From positions 1 to 55,902 of the forward strand of contig JAZNXY010000024.1 of the NCBI GenBank assembly GCA_045594105.1: a stretch of DNA of 55,902 bases. Reading direction: 5' to 3'. The position numbers and the translations under genes are program-made. The number at the start of each line of letters is the position of its first letter. The stretch's first letter is position 1. Origin of the DNA: URNF01 sp045594105 (GTDB taxonomy: Bacteria; Bacillota; Clostridia; Oscillospirales; Acutalibacteraceae). Under the pieces are notes generated by a model, which saw only the letters and a program-made list of their open reading frames with translations, was not told where the DNA came from and made no database searches. Below, in pieces: positions 35,717-45,536 of the stretch.

Positions 35717-37606
35717 GTGACAACAACCAAAGAAAAGCGTCCCGCAGATACGAAACAGAAGAAGTATCGCGCACCTCGCAAGAAGCAAGGGAAAGCTGTT
35801 GCCCATTCGGCGGATAACAGTGTAGCGGAGGCGACAAAGAAGACGGCGGGGAAAAAGCCGGCTTCGAGCGGCAAAAAGCCGCAAAACAATGGTGCCAAGC
35901 GCCAGACGGGATATAAAAAACGTCCGACGACGCAACGACCGAAAGCGGTACCGGATATCCCTGCAAAGCTGACCTTCCTCGGAGGTCTGAATGAAATCGG
36001 CAAAAATATTACCTTGTTTGAGTACGGAAAATCCGCATTTTTGATTGACTGCGGCATGTCCTTCCCCGACGACGATATGCTCGGTGTGGACATAGTGTTG
36101 CCTGATTTTACCTACGTTGAAAAAAACCGTGAACGCATCCAGGGTGTTATCATTACCCACGGACATGAAGACCATATCGGTGCATTGCCGTATCTGCTGT
36201 CCAAAATGAAAGTCCCCGTATATGCTACTCGTCTGACCGCTGCGTTGATTGAGTCGAAGCTCAAGGAGCGTAATGTGCATGCGGAAATCAGGGTGGTAAA
36301 CGCCGACGGCACCATTGATTTTGGTGACGTAACGGTGGAACTGGTTCCTGTAACCCATTCCATTCCCGATGCGGTGGCACTTGCCATTAAAACGCCGATG
36401 GGATATGTGGTACACACAGGTGACTTTAAGATCGATTGCACCCCTGCCAACGGCCCGATGATTGACCTTGCACGTTTTGGTGAACTCGGAAAAGAGGGCG
36501 TGCTGGCACTGCTTGCCGACTCTACCAATGCCGAGCGTCCCGGGTATACGCCCAGTGAAGTGGTGGTAGGGGACAGCTTTGCCAATCTGTTCAAAAAAGC
36601 GGAGAATAAGCGTATCATCGTGGCGACCTTCTCCTCAAACCTTAACCGTATTCAACAAATCATCAATGCTTCCCATGCTGACGGCAGAAAGGTTGCCGTG
36701 TCGGGTCGCAGTATGATTAACTTTGTCAACATTGCGAATGAACTCGGCTATCTGCACGTGCCGGCAGGCATCTTGGTGGATATTGAGGTAATTGACCGCT
36801 ATCCGAAGGATAAAATGACCCTCATCACGACAGGTAGTCAGGGTGAACCGATGTCGGCGCTCAGCCGTATGGCGTTTTCCGATCATCGTCGTGTAGAGGT
36901 TGGTCCCGAGGACTATATCATCATTTCCGCAACACCCATCCCGGGCAACGAGAAGATGGTAGGCAAGGTGATTGATGAACTGATGAAACGCGGCTGTGAC
37001 GTGGTGTACGAAAGAATGTATGACGTACACGTTTCGGGCCATGCGTGTCAGGAAGAACTGAAAATTATGCAGGCATTAACCCGCCCGCAGTATTTTATCC
37101 CCGTTCACGGAGAGCAGAAGCATCTGCAGAAGCATGCGGCGCTGGCGAAAAAGATGGGCATGTCCCCGAAAAACGTGCTGGTAACCGAAATCGGCAAGGT
37201 GGTGGAGCTGACACGTGAGAGTATGCAGGTGACCGCTTCTGTTCCTGCCGGACAGGTGCTGGTAGACGGTCTTGGTGTCGGTGATGTCGGCAGTATTGTG
37301 CTGCGTGACCGCAAGCATCTGTCGCAGGACGGTCTGATTGTGGTAGTCGCCGCCGTTGACGTACAGAACGGTTATGTGGTTTCGGGCCCTGATGTGGTGT
37401 CCCGTGGGTTTGTGTATGTACGTGAATCGGAAGAATTGATGGAAGAAGCAAAAGAGCTTGCTTTGCGTGTGTTGGAAGAGTGCTGTGCACGCAACACGTT
37501 TGATTGGAATACTATGAAGACACGTGTACGGGATGAACTTTCTCATATGATCTTCAGAAAAACAAAACGCAGCCCGATGATTCTTCCTATTATCATGGAT
37601 GTGTAA
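35717..37606 (+). CDS. rnjA: Ribonuclease J
   Basis: Metallo-beta-lactamase/beta-CASP ribonuclease with 5'-3' exonuclease and endonuclease activity, central to Bacillota RNA decay. It has 629 residues from GTG 35717 (AAAGGAGA at 35703). The zinc motif is H148-G-H-E-D-H153. D-S-T-N-A-E-R-P-G and the C-terminal H-V-S-G-H-A core also fit. Unlike the roughly 555-residue Bacillus J1, it carries an N-terminal extension of about 75 residues, very rich in Lys, Arg, Ala and Thr and probably disordered and RNA-binding. It is the first gene of a seven-gene run. Confidence 0.95.
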   Translation: MTTTKEKRPADTKQKKYRAPRKKQGKAVAHSADNSVAEATKKTAGKKPASSGKKPQNNGAKRQTGYKKRPTTQRPKAVPDIPAKLTFLGGLNEIGKNITLFEYGKSAFLIDCGMSFPDDDMLGVDIVLPDFTYVEKNRERIQGVIITHGHEDHIGALPYLLSKMKVPVYATRLTAALIESKLKERNVHAEIRVVNADGTIDFGDVTVELVPVTHSIPDAVALAIKTPMGYVVHTGDFKIDCTPANGPMIDLARFGELGKEGVLALLADSTNAERPGYTPSEVVVGDSFANLFKKAENKRIIVATFSSNLNRIQQIINASHADGRKVAVSGRSMINFVNIANELGYLHVPAGILVDIEVIDRYPKDKMTLITTGSQGEPMSALSRMAFSDHRRVEVGPEDYIIISATPIPGNEKMVGKVIDELMKRGCDVVYERMYDVHVSGHACQEELKIMQALTRPQYFIPVHGEQKHLQKHAALAKKMGMSPKNVLVTEIGKVVELTRESMQVTASVPAGQVLVDGLGVGDVGSIVLRDRKHLSQDGLIVVVAAVDVQNGYVVSGPDVVSRGFVYVRESEELMEEAKELALRVLEECCARNTFDWNTMKTRVRDELSHMIFRKTKRSPMILPIIMDV

Positions 37607-37628
37607 GCAATAAAAGGAGGGATATCCT

Positions 37629-39578
37629 TTGAAAACAAAATATCCGTACCGGATGACAGCGGTGCTGTATACCTTGCTGTCGGTATTGGCAGTGCAGACG
37701 ATTGCATCTTGGTGGTTGAGCCGCACGTGGTTTTTTGTATCGCTGATACTTTTGGTTGCCTGTGTATCCGGCACGCTTGTGTATGGGTTGAAAGCAAAAG
37801 CGGCTTTCAGAGAGTATCTCTCCCATATTGCGGATCAGCTGGATGCTACCGACCGTGAATCGCTGGCGAGATTTCCGTTGCCTGTGGCGGTGGGCACTGC
37901 GGCGGGTGCTGTGTTGTGGTATAACGATGCGTTTCGCAGTGAAGTGCTTGGCGGCGAAGAGGCGTACGGTGCGACGTTGACCGAGATTACGAGCGGGTAT
38001 ACACTCGCTGAGCTTAGCAAAAAACGTATGGTGGACGTGGCGTATAACGACAAAAAATACAGTGTGTTTTTAAGTCGGCTGCAGGATAGTGGAGATATCT
38101 GCCTGTATTACGTGGAAAACACACGCTTGAAGGGTATAGCGGAGGAATATACCGCCAGCCGTCCGGTTGTGTTGTCGGTATTTATTGATAACCTCGAAGA
38201 ACTGTCTGCGGAAGTACGGGATAGTGAACGTGCACAATTGGCAGGTAAGGTAGAAACCCTGCTGGAAGAATGGTTGGGCCGTGGTGCAGGTCTTTTACAG
38301 AAGTATGACAGTGACCGTTTTCTCATCATTACCGAAAACCGTCGGTTAGAGGAGATGATACGGGATCGTTTTGATATTTTGGACACCGTACGCAATATGT
38401 CAAACGGTGTACATAGGACAATAACCTTGTCCATTGGCGTGGGACAGGATATCACCGTTGCTGCTGCGGCGGTGAAGGCGGCACAGTCTTTGGAAATGGC
38501 ACTTGGTCGCGGCGGTGATCAGGCGGCGGTGAAAACCAAGAATGGTTTTGATTTTTACGGCGGCATATCCAAGGGAGTGGAACGCCGTACCAAGGTGCGC
38601 ACCCGTATGATTGCATCGGCACTCAATAAATTGATTACAGCAAGCAATAAAGTGTTGCTGGTGGGTCACACCATTTCGGATATGGACAGTATCGGCTCTA
38701 CGGCTGCGCTGGCACTGCATATCCGCAAAAAAGGTAAGACAGCTTACGTCGTGGCGGACAAAGAGCAGACCCTTGCCAAAGAACTGATACAGTACGTCGA
38801 GAAAAAAGAAAGCAATCTGTTTTTACAGCCACAGGATGCGGAGCTGTTGGTAGATGCGGAAACATTGGTTATTGTGACCGACACCCATATTCCTGACAGG
38901 GTAGACGGTAAATTGCTGAAAAATGCCAAAATGGTAGCGGTTATCGACCATCATCGTCGTATGGTGGGCGGCATAGAAAATCCGACCTTGTTCTATCATG
39001 AGCCGACCGCTTCTTCTGCGGCGGAAATGGTGGCGGAGCTGCTGCAGTATATGGGCGAACCGACCCCCACCGAGACAGCGGCGGAGGCATTGCTCGCAGG
39101 CATTATTCTGGATACTCGTAATTTTGTGTTGCGTGCCGGTGCCCGTACTTTTGAGGCGGCAGCATATCTGAGAAGATTGGGTGCGGATACCGTCAGGGTA
39201 CAAGAATTGTTTGCAGCGGATATGGAGCTGTACCGTCAAAAGGCGGAACTGGTTTCAGAAGCCGTGGTATATAAAAACGTTGCTATTGCAACCGGTAAGG
39301 GTAACGGCACCTCTGCACGTATTGCCGCATCACAGGCGGCAAATGAATTGTTGACCATTCGTGGTGTGAAAGCGTCCTTTGCACTGATGCATACCGATCA
39401 AGGTGTCAACATTTCCGCACGGTCAATGGGTGATATTAACGTACAGCTGATTACCGAAACCTTTGGCGGCGGCGGACATTTGACTATGGCAGGGGCTTTT
39501 CTGAAAAACACCGATATAGATACGGCGGTCGAGCAGGTCAAAGCGGCTGTGGATGCGTATCTCTCACAAGTGAAATAA
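37629..39578 (+). CDS. gdpP: GdpP-type cyclic-di-AMP phosphodiesterase
   Basis: A 649-residue membrane phosphodiesterase that hydrolyses c-di-AMP. Order: two N-terminal membrane helices (within about residues 8-55), a PAS-like sensor region, a degenerate GGDEF domain (about 170-300), then DHH and DHHA1 domains. The DHH motifs are G-H-T-I-S-D-M-D-S (about 346-354) and D440-H-H-R-R. F-G-G-G-G-H is in the C-terminal domain. The start is TTG 37629 after AAAGGAGGG with good spacing. It opposes CdaA (21892). gdpP-rplI-dnaB adjacency is conserved in Bacillota. Confidence 0.94.
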   Translation: MKTKYPYRMTAVLYTLLSVLAVQTIASWWLSRTWFFVSLILLVACVSGTLVYGLKAKAAFREYLSHIADQLDATDRESLARFPLPVAVGTAAGAVLWYNDAFRSEVLGGEEAYGATLTEITSGYTLAELSKKRMVDVAYNDKKYSVFLSRLQDSGDICLYYVENTRLKGIAEEYTASRPVVLSVFIDNLEELSAEVRDSERAQLAGKVETLLEEWLGRGAGLLQKYDSDRFLIITENRRLEEMIRDRFDILDTVRNMSNGVHRTITLSIGVGQDITVAAAAVKAAQSLEMALGRGGDQAAVKTKNGFDFYGGISKGVERRTKVRTRMIASALNKLITASNKVLLVGHTISDMDSIGSTAALALHIRKKGKTAYVVADKEQTLAKELIQYVEKKESNLFLQPQDAELLVDAETLVIVTDTHIPDRVDGKLLKNAKMVAVIDHHRRMVGGIENPTLFYHEPTASSAAEMVAELLQYMGEPTPTETAAEALLAGIILDTRNFVLRAGARTFEAAAYLRRLGADTVRVQELFAADMELYRQKAELVSEAVVYKNVAIATGKGNGTSARIAASQAANELLTIRGVKASFALMHTDQGVNISARSMGDINVQLITETFGGGGHLTMAGAFLKNTDIDTAVEQVKAAVDAYLSQVK

Positions 39579-39600
39579 ACTCCCGAAAGGATGAACGGAT

Positions 39601-40041
39601 ATGAAGGTTATTTTGAAAAAAGATGTCAAGGGACAGGGCAAAGCGGGCGAATTGGTGACCGTTTCGGACGGTTATGCCAGAAACTTTTTATTTCCCCGTA
39701 ATTTAGCTGTGGAAGCGGATGCACAAGCCATGAACGAATTCCGCAACAAAGAGGAGTCGGTGAAATATCACGCCGCTGTTGAAAAGCAGAAGGCGGAGGA
39801 CGCCGCAAAACAGCTCAGCGGAAAGGGACTTACCATTCATGCGAAGGCAGGACAGGGAGGCAAATTGTTCGGCTCTGTTACTGCAAAAGAAATTGCCGAG
39901 GAGGTTAACAAAACCTTTGGTTTGACTTTGGACAAACGAAAAATCGTGATGAGTGACATTAAAGCATACGGTGAATATACCGTAGAAATCAAACTGCACG
40001 CCGGCATTTCGGCAAAAATCACGGTCAGCGTGACCGAATAA
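39601..40041 (+). CDS. rplI: 50S ribosomal protein L9
   Basis: A 146-residue ribosomal protein bL9 with the N-terminal V-I-L-K-K-D-V-K-G-Q-G-K signature and N-F-L-F-P-R-N-L-A. A long connecting helix (about 40-75) leads to the C-terminal rRNA-binding domain. ATG 39601 lies 22 bases after gdpP. dnaB follows with its ribosome site overlapping the L9 stop. Confidence 0.97.
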   Translation: MKVILKKDVKGQGKAGELVTVSDGYARNFLFPRNLAVEADAQAMNEFRNKEESVKYHAAVEKQKAEDAAKQLSGKGLTIHAKAGQGGKLFGSVTAKEIAEEVNKTFGLTLDKRKIVMSDIKAYGEYTVEIKLHAGISAKITVSVTE

Positions 40042-40054
40042 GGAGGTGACCGCT

Positions 40055-41419
40055 GTGGCGGAAACTGTACAACACACCGGCGACGAACTCGGCCTTCCGT
40101 ACAGTCTGGAAGCCGAACAGGCGGTTTTGGGTGCGATTCTCGTAGACCCCTCCACCATGGATACGGTGGCAGATGTGTTGCGTGAAGAACACTTTTATAT
40201 GCCGGAGCATCGTGCTATCTATCGTGTGATGTATGACAAAATGAACGAGAATCGCACGATTGACTTTGTCACCGTGTTGGAAGCATTGAAATCCGAGGGC
40301 TTTTTCGCAGGGGAAGAAGGTAAGGCATATTTGCTGAAATTGGCACAGATGGTGCCTTTTATCCCCAATCTGCCCAACTATATGCGTATCGTGCGTGAGA
40401 AGTACGACGTACGTCGGTTGATCACCGCATCCCGTGAAATCATCAGCGATGCTATGGACCCGTCTGCAGATGCGCATGAACTGGTTGAATCGGCAGAGCA
40501 GAAGATTTATGCTATTCGGCAGGGAAAGAGCAAAGGCGGACTTGTACATATCAGTGATGTTATTACCAGTAACTATGAAATGTTTGCAAAACTGACCTCT
40601 GCCGAGCGTGATAAGTATGTGGGTATCCCCAGTGGCATTTCTACTTTAGATGCCATTACAACCGGCCTTAACCGTTCTGACCTTATCATTGTCGGTGCAC
40701 GTCCCGGTATGGGTAAAACGAGCTTTATTATGAACGTTGCACGTAACGTGGCAGTGCAGCAAAACCGTACGGTAGCTGTATTTAACCTGGAAATGTCTCG
40801 TGAACAGATGGTAAACCGTTTGTTGTCCAGCGAAGCACGTGTGCCGAGTAAGAAGCTGCGTACAGGCAATTTGTCCCCGGACGAATGGACGCAGATTGCA
40901 ATGGCGTCGAGTGCATTGTGTAAAGCACCCATGTATCTTGATGATACTGCGGATATTACCGTGCCCGAGATGAAAGCACGTCTGCGCCGTCTGAAGGATG
41001 TCGGTTTTGTTGTTGTGGACTACCTGCAGCTGATGCACGGTGCAAAAAAATCCGAAAACCGTGTTAACGAAGTCAGTGAGATTACACGTAGTCTCAAAAT
41101 TATGGCGAAGGAACTGGACGTTCCCGTTATGGTTGCGGCACAGCTGTCCCGTAGTCCCGAAAAACAGGGCGGCAGTCGCAAACCGGCGTTGTCCGATCTG
41201 CGTGAATCGGGTTCTATCGAACAGGATGCCGATCAGGTGCTGTTTATTTACCGTGACGACTATTATCGCAATCAGTCGGACGATCCGTCTGCGGTTTCGG
41301 CAAATACCTCTGAAATCATCGTTGCCAAAAACCGCCACGGCGAGCTCGGTTCGGTACCGTTGGCGTGGCAGGGTGAGTTTACCCAGTTCCTGGCGGTAGA
41401 CAGTCGTCCGGAAGGATAA
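40055..41419 (+). CDS. dnaB: Replicative DNA helicase DnaB
   Basis: Hexameric 5'-3' replicative helicase, 454 residues (the DnaC equivalent of Bacillus). The N-terminal domain opens L-P-Y-S-L-E-A-E-Q-A-V-L-G. The RecA-type motor has Walker A G-A-R-P-G-M-G-K-T (214-222), V-V-D-Y-L-Q-L-M as Walker B and an S-R-S-P-E-K loop. The start is GTG 40055 with AGGAGGTGA six bases ahead. No intein or insertion is seen. Confidence 0.96.
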   Translation: MAETVQHTGDELGLPYSLEAEQAVLGAILVDPSTMDTVADVLREEHFYMPEHRAIYRVMYDKMNENRTIDFVTVLEALKSEGFFAGEEGKAYLLKLAQMVPFIPNLPNYMRIVREKYDVRRLITASREIISDAMDPSADAHELVESAEQKIYAIRQGKSKGGLVHISDVITSNYEMFAKLTSAERDKYVGIPSGISTLDAITTGLNRSDLIIVGARPGMGKTSFIMNVARNVAVQQNRTVAVFNLEMSREQMVNRLLSSEARVPSKKLRTGNLSPDEWTQIAMASSALCKAPMYLDDTADITVPEMKARLRRLKDVGFVVVDYLQLMHGAKKSENRVNEVSEITRSLKIMAKELDVPVMVAAQLSRSPEKQGGSRKPALSDLRESGSIEQDADQVLFIYRDDYYRNQSDDPSAVSANTSEIIVAKNRHGELGSVPLAWQGEFTQFLAVDSRPEG

Positions 41420-41425
41420 ACGTAT

Positions 41426-42772
41426 ATGGATGTAACCAATGTAAAATGTTGCTTGCAGTCTTTGCGTGTGAAAAACGGTGACGGCATTGTGGTGGCGTTG
41501 TCGGGCGGTGCCGATTCTATGGCACTGCTGTACGTACTCGCCGCTTTACGTGAAACGGACGGTCTGCGTCTGGTTGCAGCGCACGTACATCATGGATTGC
41601 GTGGAGAAGAAGCGGATCACGATGCGGCTTTTGTGAGGCAACAGTGCGAAAAACTGCAGGTGCCGTGCGAAACGTTATTTACCGATGTGGCAAAGGAACG
41701 GTTGGCAGGGGAGAGCATTGAACAGGCAGGCAGACGTATCCGCTACACATTTTTCGAAGCGGTACGCAAAGAGCATGCACTGCAATATATTGCCACGGCA
41801 CACCACGCTGACGATAATCTCGAAACAGTGCTGCTGCATTTAACACGTGGAAGCGGCTTACACGGGCTTTGTGGTATTCCGTCGGTAAACGGATGTTGTA
41901 TCCGACCGTTATTGTCGGTGTCCCGTGCGGAAATTGAGCAGTTTTGTGTTGCACAGAACATTCCTTTTGTGGTGGATTCCACCAATGCCGATTCGATGTA
42001 TAGCCGTAACCGTATTCGTAACCTGGTGGTGCCGCAGCTGCGGGAAATCAATCCGCTGGTTGCCGAGGCGTGCACCCGTATGACCGCAAGCTTGCGTGAG
42101 GAAGACGCCTTTTTAGAGGCGTTGACGGATGCTTATCTGAAAGACGCAAAGGAAGGCGAAAAATACCGCCGTGCCGTGTTGGAGGAGATGCCTTTGGTGC
42201 TACTCAAACGTGGCTTGAAGCACCTTGCGGAACAGGCAGGCGGCAATCCTGAGGAAAAGCATATTTTGGCATTGACGGATATAGTGGCAAACGGTGGCGC
42301 TATCGATCTGCCGGGTAATGTGCGTATGGTTGCCGATGCCGTTCACCTGTATGTGGCTGACACGGAAACGATTCCGGAAATTGCCCGGCGACCGCTGCAT
42401 ATCGGTGACACGGTGGAAAGCGGCGGCATGGTGTATACAGCACAATGCATTTCTGCAGAAGAATTCAAAAACAAACAAAATGTTTACAAAAATGTCTTAA
42501 AGTTTGCGTGCGACTATGATAAAATCATCGGTAGCATGACAGTGCGGAGCCGAGAGGCAGGGGATTGCTTTCATCCTGTCGGCGGTTTTGGAAAGACATT
42601 AAAAAAGTTTTTTAACGAACAAGCGATTCCCTTACATATCCGTGCAGGTGTTCCGATTGTTTGTGATGAAAACGGCATTGTTTTGATAACCGGTTATTCG
42701 TGTGATAATCGTGTCAAATTAGATAAAGAAACAAAACGTGTGTTTTTATTGTGGGGGAGGAAAAAAGAGTGA
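41426..42772 (+). CDS. tilS: tRNA(Ile)-lysidine synthase TilS
   Basis: Converts C34 of the CAU-anticodon tRNA-Ile2 to lysidine so that it reads AUA. It has 448 residues. The PP-loop is S26-G-G-A-D-S31 and A-H-V-H-H-G-L-R-G follows. Central and C-terminal TilS domains follow, including H-P-V-G-G-F-G near the end. A candidate substrate tRNA is at 50779. Its TGA overlaps the hpt GTG start, a tilS-hpt-ftsH arrangement conserved across Bacillota. Confidence 0.95.
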   Translation: MDVTNVKCCLQSLRVKNGDGIVVALSGGADSMALLYVLAALRETDGLRLVAAHVHHGLRGEEADHDAAFVRQQCEKLQVPCETLFTDVAKERLAGESIEQAGRRIRYTFFEAVRKEHALQYIATAHHADDNLETVLLHLTRGSGLHGLCGIPSVNGCCIRPLLSVSRAEIEQFCVAQNIPFVVDSTNADSMYSRNRIRNLVVPQLREINPLVAEACTRMTASLREEDAFLEALTDAYLKDAKEGEKYRRAVLEEMPLVLLKRGLKHLAEQAGGNPEEKHILALTDIVANGGAIDLPGNVRMVADAVHLYVADTETIPEIARRPLHIGDTVESGGMVYTAQCISAEEFKNKQNVYKNVLKFACDYDKIIGSMTVRSREAGDCFHPVGGFGKTLKKFFNEQAIPLHIRAGVPIVCDENGIVLITGYSCDNRVKLDKETKRVFLLWGRKKE

Positions 42773-43314
42773 GAATACATAAGGATGTTGAGGAAATCCT
42801 GTTTACAGAGGAACAATTGGCGGAAATCTGTGCCCGTATTGGTGCACAGATTAATGAAGATTATAAAGATAAAAACCTGCTGCTTGTCAGCGTGCTGAAG
42901 GGCTCGCTTATATTTATGGCAGATCTTATGCGTGAACTGACTATTCCGTGTGCGATTGATTTTCTGGCGGTAAGCAGCTACGGCAGCGACACAAAATCTT
43001 CGGGTGAGGTGCGTATTTTGAAAGACCTCGACCAATCCTTAGAAGGTAAAGATATTTTGGTGGTTGAGGATATTCTTGACTCGGGAAACACCTTGTCCTT
43101 CCTTTTGAAAACACTGTCGGCACGCAATCCTGCCAGCATCCGGCTGTGCACGCTGTTGGATAAACCCGATCGACGTACGGCACCTGTACACGCAGACTAT
43201 GTCGGCGCACAGATTGAGGATAAGTTTATCATCGGTTACGGCCTTGATTATGCGGAACAGTACCGCAACCTGCCGTATATCGGTGTGTTAAAACGTGAAG
43301 TTTACGAGAAGTAA
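42769..43314 (+). CDS. hpt: Hypoxanthine phosphoribosyltransferase
   Basis: Purine salvage enzyme (hypoxanthine/guanine plus PRPP), 181 residues. The PRPP motif is V-E-D-I-L-D-S-G-N-T (about 99-108). The flexible-loop region has A-V-S-S-Y-G and the base-binding region has D-Y-V-G-A-Q-I-E-D-K-F-I-I-G-Y-G. GTG 42769 is preferred over the upstream in-frame GTG because GGGGGAGG (42753-42760) then lies at proper distance. It is coupled to tilS. Confidence 0.95.
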   Translation: MRIHKDVEEILFTEEQLAEICARIGAQINEDYKDKNLLLVSVLKGSLIFMADLMRELTIPCAIDFLAVSSYGSDTKSSGEVRILKDLDQSLEGKDILVVEDILDSGNTLSFLLKTLSARNPASIRLCTLLDKPDRRTAPVHADYVGAQIEDKFIIGYGLDYAEQYRNLPYIGVLKREVYEK

Positions 43315-43340
43315 GCAAAACAATCAAAGGAGATTTAGCT

Positions 43341-45263
43341 GTGGAACCTAAGAAAAACGGCGGACGGTCCGCCCTCGGCATTGTGGCTTTGGTCGCAATA
43401 CCGGTTGCCTTTTTTATTCTGCTGTGGTTGCTGTTCAACCCGTTTGGTGCGGATAAAAAGGCGGAAAAAATGAAATTTTCGGAGTATATTGCGTACTTTG
43501 AACAGCAAAAAGTGGAGTCGTATACCTTGGATTTGAACGATGGTACTTTGAAGCTGACTTTACGTGAAAAATACCGTACCGATGTAAACAAGGATAATAA
43601 GATAGACGAGAAGGACGTTCTTGCGTATACTGTTCCCGATGTGGGCAGTTTTATCAATATGGTAACGCCGCTTGTAGATGAGGCAAACCGTGATGATAAC
43701 GCCGATAACAACGTCACATACGATTGGACACCGCTTGCGAAACAATCGTGGTTTCTCAGTATGATTCCGTATCTTTTGATGATGGGTCTTTCCTTTGTGG
43801 TGCTGATGCTGTTTATGCGTCGTTCGATGGGCGACGGTAAAATGTTCAGCTTCGGCAAATCCCGTATGAAGACCCTGGCAGACAGCAAACGTAAGACTAC
43901 CTTTGCTGATGTTGCAGGTGCTGACGAAGAAAAGGAAGAGCTCAGAGAAATCGTGGACTATCTAAAATCCCCGAAAAAATACCAGGAGCTCGGTGCACGT
44001 GTGCCTAAGGGTGTCTTGCTTGTAGGTCCTCCCGGTACAGGTAAAACGTTGCTTGCCCGTGCGGTGGCAGGCGAAGCGAATGTGCCGTTTTTCTCCATTT
44101 CGGGCTCCGATTTTGTGGAAATGTATGTCGGCGTGGGTGCGTCCCGTGTCCGTGATATGTTTGAACAGGCGAAGAAAAATGCACCGTGTATTACCTTTAT
44201 TGACGAAATTGATGCGGTTGGCAGACAGAGAGGCGCCGGTCTTGGCGGTGGCCACGATGAGCGTGAACAGACCTTGAACCAACTGCTTGTTGAAATGGAC
44301 GGCTTTAGTGCCAATGAAGGTATCATTTTGATTGCCGCTACCAACCGTCCTGATGTTTTGGACCGTGCTTTGATGCGCCCCGGCCGTTTTGACCGTCAGG
44401 TTGTGGTAGGGTATCCCGATGTGAAGGGCAGAGAAGAAATCCTGCGTGTACACGCAAAGGGAAAACCGTTGGCACCCGACGTAGAGCTCGAAACGGTGGC
44501 AAAATCCACGGCCGGTTTTACCGGTGCCGACCTTGAAAACCTGTTGAATGAGGCGGCGTTGTTGGCGGCACGGAAATCCCGTCATTCCATTACCATGGAA
44601 GAAATCGAAGAAGCCACCGTTAAGGTGGTGGTCGGTACCGAGAAGAAGAGCCGTAAACAAACCGAGGAAGAGCGCAAGCTTACCGCATATCACGAGGCAG
44701 GTCATGCGGTGGTCACCTACTTCTGCCCTACGCAGGATCCTGTGCATCAGATTTCCATTGTACCTCGTGGTATGGCAGGCGGCTTTACCATGAGCTTACC
44801 CGAAAATGACCGTTCCTACCGTTCGAGAAAAGAAATGCTCGAAGACCTGCAGGTGCTGCTTGGCGGTCGTGTGGCAGAAGCATTGACATTAGCGGATATT
44901 TCTACCGGTGCTTCTAACGATATTGAACGTGCTACCGAGCTGGCACGCAGTATGGTTACCAAATACGGTATGAGCGATGCTTTAGGTCCGATTGCCTTTG
45001 GTGCTTCCGATTCGAATGAGATATTCCTTGGCAGAGATTTCGGACATACCCGTAACTATTCCGAAGAAATTGCGGCACGTATTGATAAGGAAATCGAAAA
45101 GATTATCACCGATGCGTACGCAAAGACCCGTGAAAAACTGACCCGTCACCTTGATAAACTGGAAAAGGTTGCGGCGTATCTGTTGGAACACGAAAAAATG
45201 GATGGCGATGCGTTTAAGGCATTGATGGAAGACACGCTTGACGAAAGTGAAGCTGATAATTGA
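43341..45263 (+). CDS. ftsH: ATP-dependent zinc metalloprotease FtsH
   Basis: Membrane-anchored AAA+ protease, 640 residues. Two membrane helices (about 12-32 and 133-155) flank an extracytoplasmic domain. Then come the AAA module with Walker A G229-P-P-G-T-G-K-T236, Walker B F-I-D-E-I-D-A-V, the arginine-finger region and the zinc site H451-E-A-G-H455. The start is GTG 43341 behind AAAGGAG. It degrades short-lived and misassembled membrane proteins. The next transcription unit's -35 begins at its stop codon. Confidence 0.97.
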   Translation: MEPKKNGGRSALGIVALVAIPVAFFILLWLLFNPFGADKKAEKMKFSEYIAYFEQQKVESYTLDLNDGTLKLTLREKYRTDVNKDNKIDEKDVLAYTVPDVGSFINMVTPLVDEANRDDNADNNVTYDWTPLAKQSWFLSMIPYLLMMGLSFVVLMLFMRRSMGDGKMFSFGKSRMKTLADSKRKTTFADVAGADEEKEELREIVDYLKSPKKYQELGARVPKGVLLVGPPGTGKTLLARAVAGEANVPFFSISGSDFVEMYVGVGASRVRDMFEQAKKNAPCITFIDEIDAVGRQRGAGLGGGHDEREQTLNQLLVEMDGFSANEGIILIAATNRPDVLDRALMRPGRFDRQVVVGYPDVKGREEILRVHAKGKPLAPDVELETVAKSTAGFTGADLENLLNEAALLAARKSRHSITMEEIEEATVKVVVGTEKKSRKQTEEERKLTAYHEAGHAVVTYFCPTQDPVHQISIVPRGMAGGFTMSLPENDRSYRSRKEMLEDLQVLLGGRVAEALTLADISTGASNDIERATELARSMVTKYGMSDALGPIAFGASDSNEIFLGRDFGHTRNYSEEIAARIDKEIEKIITDAYAKTREKLTRHLDKLEKVAAYLLEHEKMDGDAFKALMEDTLDESEADN

Positions 45264-45288
45264 CATTTTTGAAAAAACAGGGTATACT
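45260..45288 (+). promoter_or_regulatory. Near-consensus promoter overlapping the ftsH stop
   Basis: TTGACA (45260-45265), a 17-base spacer and TATACT (45283-45288), one of the best promoter matches in the window. It starts at the ftsH TGA and drives the short gene at 45322. Confidence 0.85.
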
Positions 45289-45321
45289 ACCTTATGTAAA
45301 AAGCAGGCGGAGGCGATAGAA

Positions 45322-45531
45322 ATGTTTAAGAATAAGAAAACCTTTTGGATCGTTGTTGTCGTAGTGGCCGTAGTTGCGTCTTTGACTACCGTTGCGTTGC
45401 TCTTGCTTCGTGCAAAAGCGAAGAAAAAACAACTGGAAGAAGCAGAAGAAGAGGAATGCACCTGCATCTCCTTTGACTGTGAAGCAGACGAAACGTTTGA
45501 AGAAACAGACGACCAACCCGTAGAAGAATAA
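45322..45531 (+). CDS. Small single-pass membrane protein, unknown
   Basis: A 69-residue protein: a short basic N-terminus (M-F-K-N-K-K), one strongly hydrophobic helix (about 8-29), a basic stop-transfer (R-A-K-A-K-K-K), then a Glu-rich tail with three cysteines (E-C-T-C, and F-D-C a few residues later). ATG 45322 is chosen because GGCGGAGGCG precedes it and a consensus promoter lies upstream. An open extension further upstream would cover the promoter. It has its own promoter and terminator, so it is a monocistronic, probably abundant product. I do not recognise the family; adjacency to ftsH suggests a membrane quality-control link only by inference. Confidence 0.7.
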   Translation: MFKNKKTFWIVVVVVAVVASLTTVALLLLRAKAKKKQLEEAEEEECTCISFDCEADETFEETDDQPVEE

Positions 45532-45536
45532 GAGAA

